Below, one piece after another: positions 1 to 7,131 of a stretch of 34,679 nt of DNA. This DNA is from Thermoleophilia bacterium. GTDB lineage: Bacteria > Actinomycetota > Thermoleophilia > Gaiellales > Gaiellaceae. Location: contig JADGPE010000021.1 of NCBI GenBank assembly GCA_017882605.1, forward strand, positions 1 through 34,679, read 5' to 3'. Position numbers and translations under genes: made by a program. Position 1 is the first letter of the stretch. Each line of letters opens with the position of its first letter. The notes under the pieces are model-generated. The model was not told where the DNA came from, did not search any database, and worked only from the letters and a program-made list of their open reading frames with translations.

Positions 1-1538
1 TCGCTCTCGCTGAAGGTCGCCGCCCCCTGCAAGCCGCCGACCTTGACGAGCTGGACGAAGCCGCTCGAGGCGCCGCTGCTCGCGGCCGAGGTGGACGACG
101 AGGACGAGGAGGACGAGGAGGATGAGACGAGCGAGTTGCCCGTCGCGCTGACCGACTGCCCGACCACACCGCCCACCGACGCGACCGTTCCCGACGCCGG
201 AGCGCGCAGAACAGTCTGCGACAGCGTGCGCTGTGCTGTAGTGAGGTTGATCCTCGCCTGCACGACGCTGGCTTCGGCCTGCGCGATCGCGGACGGCGTA
301 ACGGTCGCCTTCGACGCGTTGTTCGCCTTCGTCGCCTTCAGGGCGAGCTTCGCCGACGCGACCTGCTGACGAGCAGACGTGATCGACTGCTGGTCCTTCG
401 CGAGGGTGCTGGAGCGATTCGAGAGCGCTGTCTGAATGGCCGACGCGCGGGACGCCGTCGCGGACGTGACCGCGTTGCGGTCGGAGACGATCTTCGCCTC
501 GTAGCTCTGGATCGAGCTCAGATCCTGCGTGAGCGTCGACTGCAGGGTCTGGAGGGTCTGGAGCGTGCTCTGGTCCTGCGAGAGCCGGTCGCCGACCGTG
601 TTCAGCGTCTTCGCCTGCTCCTGGAGCTTCACGGCGTCGGCATTGACGACGCCCTGGTCGGAGTCGACGGTGCTCTGCCAGGAAATCTTGTCCGAGGCAT
701 TGGTGGCGCGGCTGAGGGACGTCTGGTCGGCACTCAGCTGCTGCTGGTCCCGCGTCTGCTGAAGCTGGAGGTCGTAGTTGGCCTGCTGCGCGCTCTGCTG
801 GGCGGAGGTGTCTTGCGCGACGATCGCCGTGTACGCGTTGACCGCTTCGTCCGCGCTGGCATACGTCGTGCCGGCGACGGTCAGCTTCGCCTTGTCGGAG
901 GCCAGCTTCGCGACAGCCGTCTTCTGGTTGCCCTGGTCGGCCCGAAGCTGAGCTTCGCCCTGCCTTACCGTCGTCAGGCTCTGCGCGCTAGTCAGCGTCG
1001 CCGCCGCTGTCTTCTTGTCGGCGACCAACTGGGCGATTGCGCTCGCCACCTGGGTGTTCGCCTGGCTGAGCGAGGCACGGCTTTGAGCGACCGAGACGGC
1101 GTCGGCCTTCTTCTGCGCCGTCGTCTCGCCTGCCTTCGTCTGTGCGAGGCCGGCCTCGGCGCTCGCCAAACTCGCCTGGGCCTGCGCAACACCGCTCTTC
1201 GCGTTCGTCGCATCCAGGCGCGCGATCACCTGACCGCTCGTCACGAGCTCGCCCTGCTTCACGTCGATCTCGCTGACAGTGCCGGAGGTCTGGAAGCCCA
1301 CCGAGAGATCCGACGGGCTCTGCACCGTTCCCGACGCGGAGACGGACGAAAGCACGACGCCGCGCGTGGCAGCGGCGGTGCGAACGGTTGCCTGGGCGGG
1401 CTTGGCCGTCGTCTGGGTCGCCGTGTAGGCGACGCCGCCGAGCGCGACGAGGGAGACGATCAGCGCGATGTTCACCGCGCGGAGGTGACTGGTGCCGCTG
1501 CGGGGGATCCGCCCAGCGATGCCTGTGAGAATGCTCAT
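1..1538 (-). CDS. HlyD-like efflux adaptor (membrane fusion protein), C-terminus beyond window
   Basis: The minus-strand frame is open from ATG at 1538 to the left edge, giving about 512 visible residues and no stop. A short basic N-terminus is followed by one hydrophobic segment at about residues 24-40. A lipoyl-like half domain follows at about 70-108, with the motif SGTVSEIDVKQGELVTSGQV. Next comes a very long Ala/Gln/Ser-rich coiled coil at about 110-440, and then the second lipoyl half (RAPASGTVASVGGVVGQSV). This split-lipoyl plan is that of periplasmic adaptor proteins, which here would span the cell wall and work with an ABC exporter such as a MacB type; that partner is an inference and lies outside the window. 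A run of ten serines (93-125) sits after the second lipoyl half. The coiled coil is unusually long for the family. Confidence 0.85.
   Translation of the reverse strand, partial: MSILTGIAGRIPRSGTSHLRAVNIALIVSLVALGGVAYTATQTTAKPAQATVRTAAATRGVVLSSVSASGTVQSPSDLSVGFQTSGTVSEIDVKQGELVTSGQVIARLDATNAKSGVAQAQASLASAEAGLAQTKAGETTAQKKADAVSVAQSRASLSQANTQVASAIAQLVADKKTAAATLTSAQSLTTVRQGEAQLRADQGNQKTAVAKLASDKAKLTVAGTTYASADEAVNAYTAIVAQDTSAQQSAQQANYDLQLQQTRDQQQLSADQTSLSRATNASDKISWQSTVDSDQGVVNADAVKLQEQAKTLNTVGDRLSQDQSTLQTLQTLQSTLTQDLSSIQSYEAKIVSDRNAVTSATASRASAIQTALSNRSSTLAKDQQSITSARQQVASAKLALKATKANNASKATVTPSAIAQAEASVVQARINLTTAQRTLSQTVLRAPASGTVASVGGVVGQSVSATGNSLVSSSSSSSSSSSTSAASSGASSGFVQLVKVGGLQGAATFSES
93..125 (-). 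repeat. TCC/TCG trinucleotide tract coding ten serines
   Basis: Ten successive serine codons, TCC or TCG apart from one TCA, form a simple-sequence tract in the adaptor gene, just after its second lipoyl half. It probably codes a flexible linker. Copy number could vary by slippage without a frameshift, because the unit is three bases. Confidence 0.7.
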
Positions 1539-1544
1539 GCCGCC

Positions 1545-1590
1545 AAGGGAACATCCCCGACCTAAGGAACAGATGAAGTCCGCTTAGGAA
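1545..1590 (-). promoter_or_regulatory. Three AAGGAA-like direct repeats upstream of the efflux adaptor gene
   Basis: On the plus strand, AAGGGAACA (1545-1553), CTAAGGAACA (1562-1571) and CTTAGGAA (1583-1590) are spaced about 19-21 bases apart, close to two helical turns. They lie just upstream of the adaptor start at 1538. Such spacing is typical of binding sites for OmpR-family response regulators. That reading is inference, as no regulator gene is visible here. Confidence 0.3.
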
Positions 1591-1625
1591 TTGCCGAAAC
1601 CCATCAGGTCGCCGTGGCATTTCCT

Positions 1626-1667
1626 CCGGTTCGAGCCTCCCCGAACCGGCATCTACGCCGTTCGGGG
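1626..1667 (-). terminator. Two alternative hairpins after the SIMPL gene
   Basis: Immediately after the SIMPL stop, the arms CCCCGAA (1639-1645) and TTCGGGG (1661-1667), extended inward by a CGGC/GCCG pair around a six-base loop, make a strong hairpin. A second hairpin, CCGGTTCG (1626-1633) with CGAACCGG (1642-1649), shares the central CGAAC and excludes the first. There is no U tract. This could be a terminator, or an attenuator for the following efflux adaptor gene. Confidence 0.4.
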
Positions 1668-1672
1668 ACTCG

Positions 1673-2368
1673 CTAGGCCACGGAGAAGACGAGGGTGACC
1701 GACGCGGTGACCTGCTGGGTCGGTGGTAGCACCGGAGTCGACGCCGGCCCCGCTGCTGTCGGTGTCGCGGTGCTGGTCGCGTAGTTGGGGCTCGGGTCGA
1801 TGCTGACGATCCGCACGAGACGCACGCCTGCCGCGTCGGCGAGAACCTGGGCGCGCTCGCGGGCCTGGACCACCGCCTTGCGCAGCGCGGTGCGGTACAG
1901 GCTCTCGACGTCCGCTGTCGTCGAGAAGGTCGGCCCGTTGATGTTCGTCGCTCCCGCACCAACGGCGGCGTCGATCACGCTGCCGACATCTGCTACCGCA
2001 ACGGTTCCCTGCACCGAGTTGCTCGCCTCGAAGCCGACGATCGCGCTCGCGTCCTTGTTGTAGCGAATCGAAAGAGAGACGCCCTGGGTTGCGACATTTC
2101 GCGCGCCCGCCTTCTTGAGCGCGTCGATGATCGCGTTCATTGCCGTTGCGTCCGCCGCGATCGAGCCTGCAGCCGTGGTCTTCTGCGCGCTCGCGCCGAA
2201 GCCGAGGGTCGCGTTGTCGGGCGTATAGGTCACAGCACCACTTCCCGTGGCCGTCAGCGTCGCGCTCGTCGACGGTGTCGCGCCGCTGGAGGAACTGACG
2301 CTTCCGACGGCCGTCGACGCCGCCAGAATCGCGAACACGAACCAAAGCCGTCTCAGCGTGCCGCGCAT
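1673..2368 (-). CDS. SIMPL (DUF541) domain secreted protein
   Basis: The 231-residue protein begins with a clear signal peptide: basic MRGTLRR, a hydrophobic run to about residue 22, then a Ser-rich junction. The rest matches the SIMPL/DUF541 family (the BP26/OMP28-like fold), with the typical opening TATGSGAVTYTPDNATLGFG, the ALKKAGARNVATQGVSL segment and a C-terminal ARERAQVLADAAGVRLVRI block. Family members are periplasmic or cell-surface proteins of unclear biochemical role, often linked to stress. It lies 134 bases upstream of, and co-directional with, the efflux adaptor gene, with a hairpin between them. A weak purine-rich ribosome site (AAGGGCGG) precedes the ATG. Confidence 0.85.
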   Translation of the reverse strand: MRGTLRRLWFVFAILAASTAVGSVSSSSGATPSTSATLTATGSGAVTYTPDNATLGFGASAQKTTAAGSIAADATAMNAIIDALKKAGARNVATQGVSLSIRYNKDASAIVGFEASNSVQGTVAVADVGSVIDAAVGAGATNINGPTFSTTADVESLYRTALRKAVVQARERAQVLADAAGVRLVRIVSIDPSPNYATSTATPTAAGPASTPVLPPTQQVTASVTLVFSVA

Positions 2369-2451
2369 GATCCGCCCTTCATCCTGCTTCGCCCGACAGG
2401 GCGACAGTGACAGCGGGGACGACCGAAGTCAACGGCCGGACGCGGGGCAGC

Positions 2452-3231
2452 TCAGCCGAGCTCGTCGACGAGATCTGCGATCGAGTCGACGATCCGGGAC
2501 GGCCGGTACGGGAACCGCTCGGCCTCCTCGCGCAGCGTCGATCCCGTGAGGACGAGCACGGTGTGCATGCCGGCCTCGAGGCCCGAGACGACGTCGGTGT
2601 CCATGCGGTCACCGACCATCGCCGTCGTCTCCGAGTGCGCGTCGATGGCGTTGAGCGCCGAGCGCATCATCAGGGGGTTCGGCTTGCCGACGAAGTACGG
2701 ATCGACTCCGGTCGCCCGGCTGATCAATGCGGCGACGGAGCCAGTGGCCGGCAGCGGGCCGTCCGGCGTCGGCCCGGTCGCGTCCGGATTCGTCGCGATG
2801 AAGCGGGCGCCGGCGCCGATCAGGCGGATCGCCTGCGAAATGCGCTCGAAGCTGTACGTCCGCGTCTCGCCGAGGACGACGTAGTCCGGGTCACGCTCGT
2901 TCAACGTGTAGCCGGCAGCATGCATCGCGGTCGTGAGGCCGGCCTCGCCGATCACGAACGCCGATCCACCCGGCCGCTGGTTTTCCAGGAACCGGGCGGT
3001 CGCAAGCGCCGACGTCCAGATCGCCTCCTCGGGCACGTCGAGGCCGGTCCGGTTGAGCCGCGCCGAGAGGTCGCGCCGCGTGTACATCGAGTTGTTCGTC
3101 AGGACGAGGAACGGCAGCTCGAGCTCCCGAAGCCGGGCGAGGAATCGCGCAGCACCGGGGATGGCGTGTTCCTCGTGCACCAGCACGCCGTCCATATCCA
3201 TCAACCAGGAGCGAATCTCGCGCTGCCTCAT
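2452..3231 (-). CDS. NagD-like HAD-IIA family phosphatase
   Basis: The protein is about 259 residues long and has the full set of HAD motifs. The nucleophile motif is LMDMDGVL, with Asp12 and Asp14 from the chosen start. Motif II is VLTNNS, the motif III lysine lies in VGKPNPLM, and motif IV is [10 protein letters not shown]. The C2-type cap between motifs II and III (about residues 60-180) is typical of NagD/p-nitrophenylphosphatase-like enzymes, which dephosphorylate small phosphorylated metabolites. The real substrate cannot be told from sequence. I chose ATG 3231 because GGGGG lies just upstream; ATG 3249 would add six residues. It is divergent from the ABM-like gene starting at 3311. Confidence 0.88.
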   Translation of the reverse strand: MRQREIRSWLMDMDGVLVHEEHAIPGAARFLARLRELELPFLVLTNNSMYTRRDLSARLNRTGLDVPEEAIWTSALATARFLENQRPGGSAFVIGEAGLTTAMHAAGYTLNERDPDYVVLGETRTYSFERISQAIRLIGAGARFIATNPDATGPTPDGPLPATGSVAALISRATGVDPYFVGKPNPLMMRSALNAIDAHSETTAMVGDRMDTDVVSGLEAGMHTVLVLTGSTLREEAERFPYRPSRIVDSIADLVDELG

Positions 3232-3247
3232 CGGCCCCCATCCTCGC

Positions 3248-3276
3248 ATGACTCGAGTGGCTCTCAGGCGTAGAGT
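3248..3276 (+). promoter_or_regulatory. Sigma-70-type promoter for the ABM-like gene
   Basis: ATGACT (3248-3253) and TAGAGT (3271-3276) are separated by exactly 17 bases and resemble the -35 and -10 boxes of a housekeeping promoter. Transcription would start near 3283, giving a short leader that carries the GAGAGGGG ribosome site before GTG 3311. Confidence 0.45.
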
Positions 3277-3310
3277 CGACCGTCAACAACCCGACGAGAG
3301 GGGCTCGACA

Positions 3311-3589
3311 GTGATTGGCATCCGCATCAAGCTTCCGGGCGTGACGCAGGAGCAGTTCGACGCCGCGCACGACGAGATCAACCCGGAGCGCACACCGCCG
3401 AAGGGCCTCGTGTTCCACGCCTCCGGCCCGATCGACGGGGGCTGGGGGATCATCGACTTCTGGGAGTCGCGGGCGGACTTCGACGCCTTTTCGGACCGCA
3501 TCCCGGTAGGCATGGCCGCAGCCGGCGTCGAGATGCAGGGCGCACCGGACATCAAGGAGTTCCCGGTCCACGAGTCGATCGCGGGCTAG
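3311..3589 (+). CDS. ABM-like dimeric alpha/beta-barrel small protein
   Basis: A 92-residue protein starting at GTG 3311, chosen because GAGAGGGG lies 7-14 bases upstream and the sequence before it looks non-coding. The pattern is a beta strand (VIGIRIKLPGV), a helix (TQEQFDAAHDEI), strands around GLVFHASGPIDGGWGIIDFWES, the helix RADFDAFSDRI and the final strand IKEFPVHES. This is the ferredoxin-like fold of the antibiotic biosynthesis monooxygenase superfamily, common in actinobacteria as small homodimers. No cofactor or catalytic residue can be assigned, so a true monooxygenase activity is uncertain. It is a single-gene unit followed by a strong hairpin. Confidence 0.75.
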   Translation: MIGIRIKLPGVTQEQFDAAHDEINPERTPPKGLVFHASGPIDGGWGIIDFWESRADFDAFSDRIPVGMAAAGVEMQGAPDIKEFPVHESIAG

Positions 3590-3604
3590 GGCCGACGGCT
3601 CCAG

Positions 3605-3631
3605 GGCAGGGCCCCGCCCCGGGGCCCTGCC
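3605..3631 (+). terminator. Strong 11-bp GC hairpin after the ABM-like gene
   Basis: GGCAGGGCCCC (3605-3615) pairs perfectly with GGGGCCCTGCC (3621-3631) around a five-base loop, 15 bases after the ABM-like stop codon. There is no U tract, so it may terminate transcription as a GC-rich hairpin or protect the 3' end. Confidence 0.55.
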
Positions 3632-3654
3632 GGAGAGCCGGGCGCGCGCCGGGC

Positions 3655-3660
3655 TACCAT
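3655..3660 (+). promoter_or_regulatory. TACCAT -10 box, probable leaderless start
   Basis: TACCAT fits the actinobacterial -10 consensus TANNNT and ends seven bases before ATG 3668. No Shine-Dalgarno sequence is present. This arrangement is that of a leaderless transcript starting at or next to the A of ATG. Confidence 0.45.
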
Positions 3661-3667
3661 TCGTGCC

Positions 3668-3859
3668 ATGAGCTCGCTGCCCGAGATCGAACCGCGCTTC
3701 GGCGTCGACGGGCACTCCTTCGAGGAGTGCGAGCACATCGTCCACGATCACGATCCCGACACCGCCCTCTGCGGCGTCGACCAGACGGACGTGCCGTGGA
3801 ACCAGGGCTTCCCACCCTGCCAGGCCTGTCTGGCCGTCGCGCAGGGACGGATGTCCTAG
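3668..3859 (+). CDS. Small Cys-containing hypothetical protein
   Basis: A 63-residue acidic protein with four cysteines. One is near residue 21, one lies in TALCGVDQTDV, and a CQAC pair sits near the C-terminus (PPCQACLAVAQG), with several histidines nearby (HIVHDHD). The pattern of a cysteine in ALCG followed by a Trp and then CxxC resembles short zinc-ribbon-like actinobacterial proteins of the DUF3039 kind, but I cannot assign a family firmly. It probably binds a metal. It stands alone between two hairpins, with a leaderless-type promoter. Confidence 0.65.
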   Translation: MSSLPEIEPRFGVDGHSFEECEHIVHDHDPDTALCGVDQTDVPWNQGFPPCQACLAVAQGRMS

Positions 3860-3888
3860 AACCGCGGCCGCGGAGTAGAAAGAAGGCT

Positions 3889-3935
3889 CGGTGGGGCCCC
3901 TAACCCCCCAGTGGTCGCTTGCCGGGACCCCACCG
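3889..3935. terminator. Bidirectional hairpin between convergent genes
   Basis: CGGTGGGG (3889-3896) pairs with CCCCACCG (3928-3935), and the stem continues inward with three more pairs after one mismatch, around a loop of about 23 bases. It separates the small plus-strand gene ending at 3859 from the minus-strand HTH gene ending at 3972, as a shared terminator would. Confidence 0.45.
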
Positions 3936-3971
3936 GACCCAACCGCTATGACGAGGCCGCAGTTCGGGTGG

Positions 3972-4271
3972 TTAGCCGCTCAGACGTTTGTAGAGCCGGT
4001 CGACCAGGTCGGGCATCGCCTCGAGCTTCTCGGTGATCACCCGCACCCGATACTCCCGGAAGTGCTCCGCCTCGACGTCGAGGGCCTTCGCGAGCACTTC
4101 GACCACGTCGTTCGAAGGCACCGGCCGGTTCCCGTGCACGAGGTGATTCAGGTAGCCGGCTGACAGTCCGGTCTTCGCTGCGAGCGCACGATAGGTGACG
4201 CCGGTCTCGTTCATGAGGCGTTCCACGGCAGGCCCGAATTGCTCCGATGCGTAGCGGCGGCGCTTTGCCAT
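3972..4271 (-). CDS. Small XRE-type helix-turn-helix protein
   Basis: This 99-residue basic protein carries an XRE/Cro-like DNA-binding domain at about residues 20-70. The recognisable helix-turn-helix is YRALAAKTGLSAGYLNHLVHG, followed by RPVPSNDVVEVLAKALDVEAEHF, a conserved third part of the fold. The C-terminal tail (about 70-99) is predicted helical and may form dimers. The start codon follows the proS stop directly with no gap, so it is the last gene of the long minus-strand cluster and probably translated by coupling. Its target is unknown; it could be a regulator of the cluster or a stand-alone repressor. Confidence 0.8.
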   Translation of the reverse strand: MAKRRRYASEQFGPAVERLMNETGVTYRALAAKTGLSAGYLNHLVHGNRPVPSNDVVEVLAKALDVEAEHFREYRVRVITEKLEAMPDLVDRLYKRLSG

Positions 4272-5930
4272 CTAGACCACGTTGCCCAAGTCGGCAAGCT
4301 TCACACGTTGCTCCTCGCCGGTCGCCCGGTCACGGACGTCGACGGCCCCGTCCTCGAGGCTCTTCTTTCCGGCGGTGATCCGCACGGGTATGCCGATCAG
4401 GTCGGCGTCCGCGAACTTCTCGCCCGGACGCTGGTCGCGATCGTCGAGCAGGACGTCCTTGCCGAGGGCCGAGAGCGCTTCGGCTGCCTCGAGGCCGATC
4501 TGCTCCGCTCCCTGAAGGACCACCACGTGAACATCGTACGGCGCGACGCTCGCCGGCCACATGATCCCGTGCTCATCGTGGCGCTGTTCGACGATCGCGG
4601 CCATCGTGCGGGCGAGCCCGATGCCGTAGCAACCCATGATCAGCGCACGCTTCTTGCCGTCCTCGTCGAGGAAGCGCGCCCCGAGCGCCTCGGAATACTT
4701 GGTGCCGAGCTTGAAGATGTGACCGACCTCGATCGCCGTCGTGAAGGTGAGTTTGCCGCCGCAGTTCGGGCAGACATCGCCGTCCGCGGACTCGCGCAGG
4801 TCGGCGAGCTCCGCCTGGAAGTCGCGCCCCGCCTCGACGCCGCGGAGATGCCAGCCGTCGCGGTTCGCGCCGGCGACGAACTGCCCATCGCGGAGCGTCT
4901 CGTCGGCGACGATACGGCCCTTGAACCCGACCGGTCCAAGCGAGCCGCCGCTCGCGCCAAACGCGGCGCGGATCTCCTCGTCGGTCGACGGGCGTGACTG
5001 CATGCCGAGGGCGGCGTCGAGCTTGGCGGGCTCGATGCGGTCGTCGCCGCGGATGAGCGCGAGCACGACGCCGTCGTCGGTGGTCACCGGCATCGCTTTC
5101 GAAGTCGCGGCGACGTCGATCGACAGGAACGCGGCGAGCGCTTCGCACGTCTTCACGCCCGGCGTCTCGACCTCATCGGGCGAGGCCAGGGCCTCCGGAA
5201 GGACAGCAGGTCGCGCGACTGTGCGCGCAACCTCGATGTCGGCGGCAAAATCGCCGTTCTCGCAGGTCACGAGTGTGTTCTCGCCGGCCCCTGCAGGCGC
5301 GAGGAAGTCAAACGACTCCTTGCCGCCCATCATTCCGGGCTCGGCTTCGACCTCGGAGAACTGCAGCCCGGCCCGTTCGAAGATGCGGTGGTACGCCCCG
5401 CGCTGCAACTCGAAACTCTTCCCGAGCGCTTGGTCGTCCCGGTCGAACGAGTAAGCATCCTTCATCCAGAACTCGCGCAACCGGATCAGCCCGGCGCGCG
5501 GGCGCGGCTCATCCCGGTTCTTCGTCGAGATGTGGTAGAGCATCTGCGGCAGTTGCTTGTAGCTCTGCAACTCGCGCGCATGGAAGGTGACCGTCTCCTC
5601 ATGCGTCATCGGCAGCACGTAGTCGGCGCCCTTGCGATCCTTGAGCCGGAAGATCTCCTGAATGAAGTCGCGACCCGTCTGCTGCCACAGCTCGAACGGC
5701 GTGAGCACGGGCATCAGCATCTCCTGAGAGCCGATTCCGTCCATCTCTTCGCGGATGATCTGCTCGATCTTGCGGTGCACCCTCCAGCCGAGCGGCAGGA
5801 ACGTCCAGACCCCGCCCGTCACCTGGCGTACGAACCCGCCGCGCACGAGCAGCTTGTGGTTGACGGCCTCCGCGTCGGCAGGCGCGTCGCGCAGCGTGGG
5901 CAGGAAAAGGTGTGAGGCGCGGGCGATCAT
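4272..5930 (-). CDS. proS: Prolyl-tRNA synthetase (bacterial type with editing domain)
   Basis: The 552-residue class II enzyme charges tRNA-Pro in the cytosol. The N-terminus has the proS signature around TGGVWTFLPLGWRVHRKIEQ (about 38-57). Motif 2 is RAGLIRLREFWMKDAYSFD, and motif 3 is GCYGIGLARTMAAIVEQ near residue 430. Between motifs 2 and 3 lies the insertion (INS) domain of about 180 residues used for post-transfer editing of Ala-tRNA-Pro, so this is the bacterial long form. The CPNCGGKL segment before motif 3 is usual for the family. It lies 49 bases after ispG in the MEP/translation cluster. Confidence 0.97.
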   Translation of the reverse strand: MIARASHLFLPTLRDAPADAEAVNHKLLVRGGFVRQVTGGVWTFLPLGWRVHRKIEQIIREEMDGIGSQEMLMPVLTPFELWQQTGRDFIQEIFRLKDRKGADYVLPMTHEETVTFHARELQSYKQLPQMLYHISTKNRDEPRPRAGLIRLREFWMKDAYSFDRDDQALGKSFELQRGAYHRIFERAGLQFSEVEAEPGMMGGKESFDFLAPAGAGENTLVTCENGDFAADIEVARTVARPAVLPEALASPDEVETPGVKTCEALAAFLSIDVAATSKAMPVTTDDGVVLALIRGDDRIEPAKLDAALGMQSRPSTDEEIRAAFGASGGSLGPVGFKGRIVADETLRDGQFVAGANRDGWHLRGVEAGRDFQAELADLRESADGDVCPNCGGKLTFTTAIEVGHIFKLGTKYSEALGARFLDEDGKKRALIMGCYGIGLARTMAAIVEQRHDEHGIMWPASVAPYDVHVVVLQGAEQIGLEAAEALSALGKDVLLDDRDQRPGEKFADADLIGIPVRITAGKKSLEDGAVDVRDRATGEEQRVKLADLGNVV

Positions 5931-5979
5931 CTGTTGCCGACCCAGGCTACCGAGACGCCAAGCGGGGCGTGGAGAGTGA

Positions 5980-7113
5980 CTATTCGAGCGGAATCGCGGA
6001 GGCTTCGGCCATCGCGAGCGCGGCCGGTTTTGCCATTTTCAAGCGCTTCGGCCGATGCATGCCGTCGCTGATCCACCTGTCGATCTCGTGGAAGAGCTCG
6101 TCGACCAGGATGTCGCTCGACACCTTCTTGAGCACGCGTCCATGGGCGTACACGAAGCCGACGTCACGGCCGCCGGCAATCCCAAAATCGGCGTCGCCGG
6201 CCTCGCCGGGCCCGTTCACGGCGCAGCCGAGCACCGCGACCTCGAACGCCTGTGGATACGTGCGCAGCCGCTCCTCGACGCGTTCCGCGAGCTGCTGCAC
6301 GCCGACGTTGTCCCGGCCGCAGCTCGGGCACGCGATCATCACCGGCCCGCGCTCGCGCAGGTTGAGCGCCTTCAGGATCTCGAACGCGGTCTTCACCTCT
6401 TCGACCGGATCGGCGGTCAGCGAGACACGGATCGTGTCGCCGATCCCGTCTGCGAGCAGTGCGCCCATGCCGACGGCACTCTTGATCGAGCCGGAGAACG
6501 GCGTGCCCGCTTCGGTGACTCCGAGATGCAGCGGGTACGGCACCTTGTCGGCGAGCAGCCGGTAGGCCCGGATCATCGTCGGAACATGGCTCGATTTGAC
6601 GGAGATCTTGAAATCGCGGTAGTCGAGGCTCTCGAGCAGCCGCACTTCCTCAAGCGCCGCCTCGACGAGTGCTTCTGCCTGGTCCTGCTGTGCGAGCCCC
6701 TCCAGGTGCTTCGGGAGCGATCCCGAGTTGGCCCCGATCCGCATCGGGATGCCTGCAGCCTTCGCTGCCCGAACAACCGCTTCGACCTTGTCCGGGCCGC
6801 CGATGTTGCCCGGGTTGATCCTGACCGCCGCGACCCTAGCCTCGATCGCGCGCAGCGCGAGCGAGGCATTGAAATGGATGTCGGCGATCACCGGGATCGG
6901 CGAAAAGCGCACGATCCTCGGCAGTGCGTCTGCGTCCTCGCTCTTCGGCACCGCCACCCGGACGATCTCGCAGCCGGCGCTCGCGAGCGCTGCGATCTGC
7001 GCCGTCGTCGCCTCGACGTCGTGCGTCTTCGTCAACGTCATCGACTGCACGACAGGTGGCGCGCCGCCCCCGATCTTGACGCCGCCGACCGTTACCGAGC
7101 GTTCGCTGGCCAC
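5980..7113 (-). CDS. ispG: 4-Hydroxy-3-methylbut-2-enyl-diphosphate synthase (GcpE)
   Basis: IspG makes HMBPP from methylerythritol cyclodiphosphate, the penultimate step of the MEP isoprenoid pathway. The 377-residue protein has the TIM-barrel N-terminal part (VVQSMTLTKTHDVEATTAQI, RINPGNIGG). The C-terminal iron-sulfur domain supplies Cys262 and Cys265 (CPSC), Cys297 (LGCAVNGPGE) and Glu304 as ligands of the [4Fe-4S] cluster. Length matches the usual 350-380. It starts at GTG 7113, just 18 bases after the rseP stop, yet has its own TACCCT box six bases before the start. It would use electrons from ferredoxin or flavodoxin. It shares the cluster with dxr, another MEP gene. Confidence 0.97.
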   Translation of the reverse strand: MASERSVTVGGVKIGGGAPPVVQSMTLTKTHDVEATTAQIAALASAGCEIVRVAVPKSEDADALPRIVRFSPIPVIADIHFNASLALRAIEARVAAVRINPGNIGGPDKVEAVVRAAKAAGIPMRIGANSGSLPKHLEGLAQQDQAEALVEAALEEVRLLESLDYRDFKISVKSSHVPTMIRAYRLLADKVPYPLHLGVTEAGTPFSGSIKSAVGMGALLADGIGDTIRVSLTADPVEEVKTAFEILKALNLRERGPVMIACPSCGRDNVGVQQLAERVEERLRTYPQAFEVAVLGCAVNGPGEAGDADFGIAGGRDVGFVYAHGRVLKKVSSDILVDELFHEIDRWISDGMHRPKRLKMAKPAALAMAEASAIPLE

Positions 7114-7119
7114 GACCTC

Positions 7120-7125
7120 AGGGTA
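7120..7125 (-). promoter_or_regulatory. TACCCT -10 box upstream of ispG
   Basis: On the minus strand TACCCT ends six bases before GTG 7113, the spacing of leaderless actinobacterial promoters. The intervening GAGGTC could instead act as a ribosome site on the read-through transcript from rseP, so both modes are possible. Confidence 0.35.
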
Positions 7126-7131
7126 CCGGGG

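Noticed and set aside
1629-1650. GGTTCGAGCC resembling a tRNA T-arm
   Set aside because: No matching acceptor, D-arm or anticodon arm could be found around it.
1642-1664. CGAAC...GTTCG resembling an actinobacterial LexA (SOS) box
   Set aside because: The half-sites are 12-13 bases apart instead of four, and the bases are better explained by the hairpin.
988-1962. Long Arg-rich minus-strand reading frame
   Set aside because: It lies out of frame across the efflux adaptor start and the SIMPL gene and has the composition of a shadow frame in GC-rich DNA.
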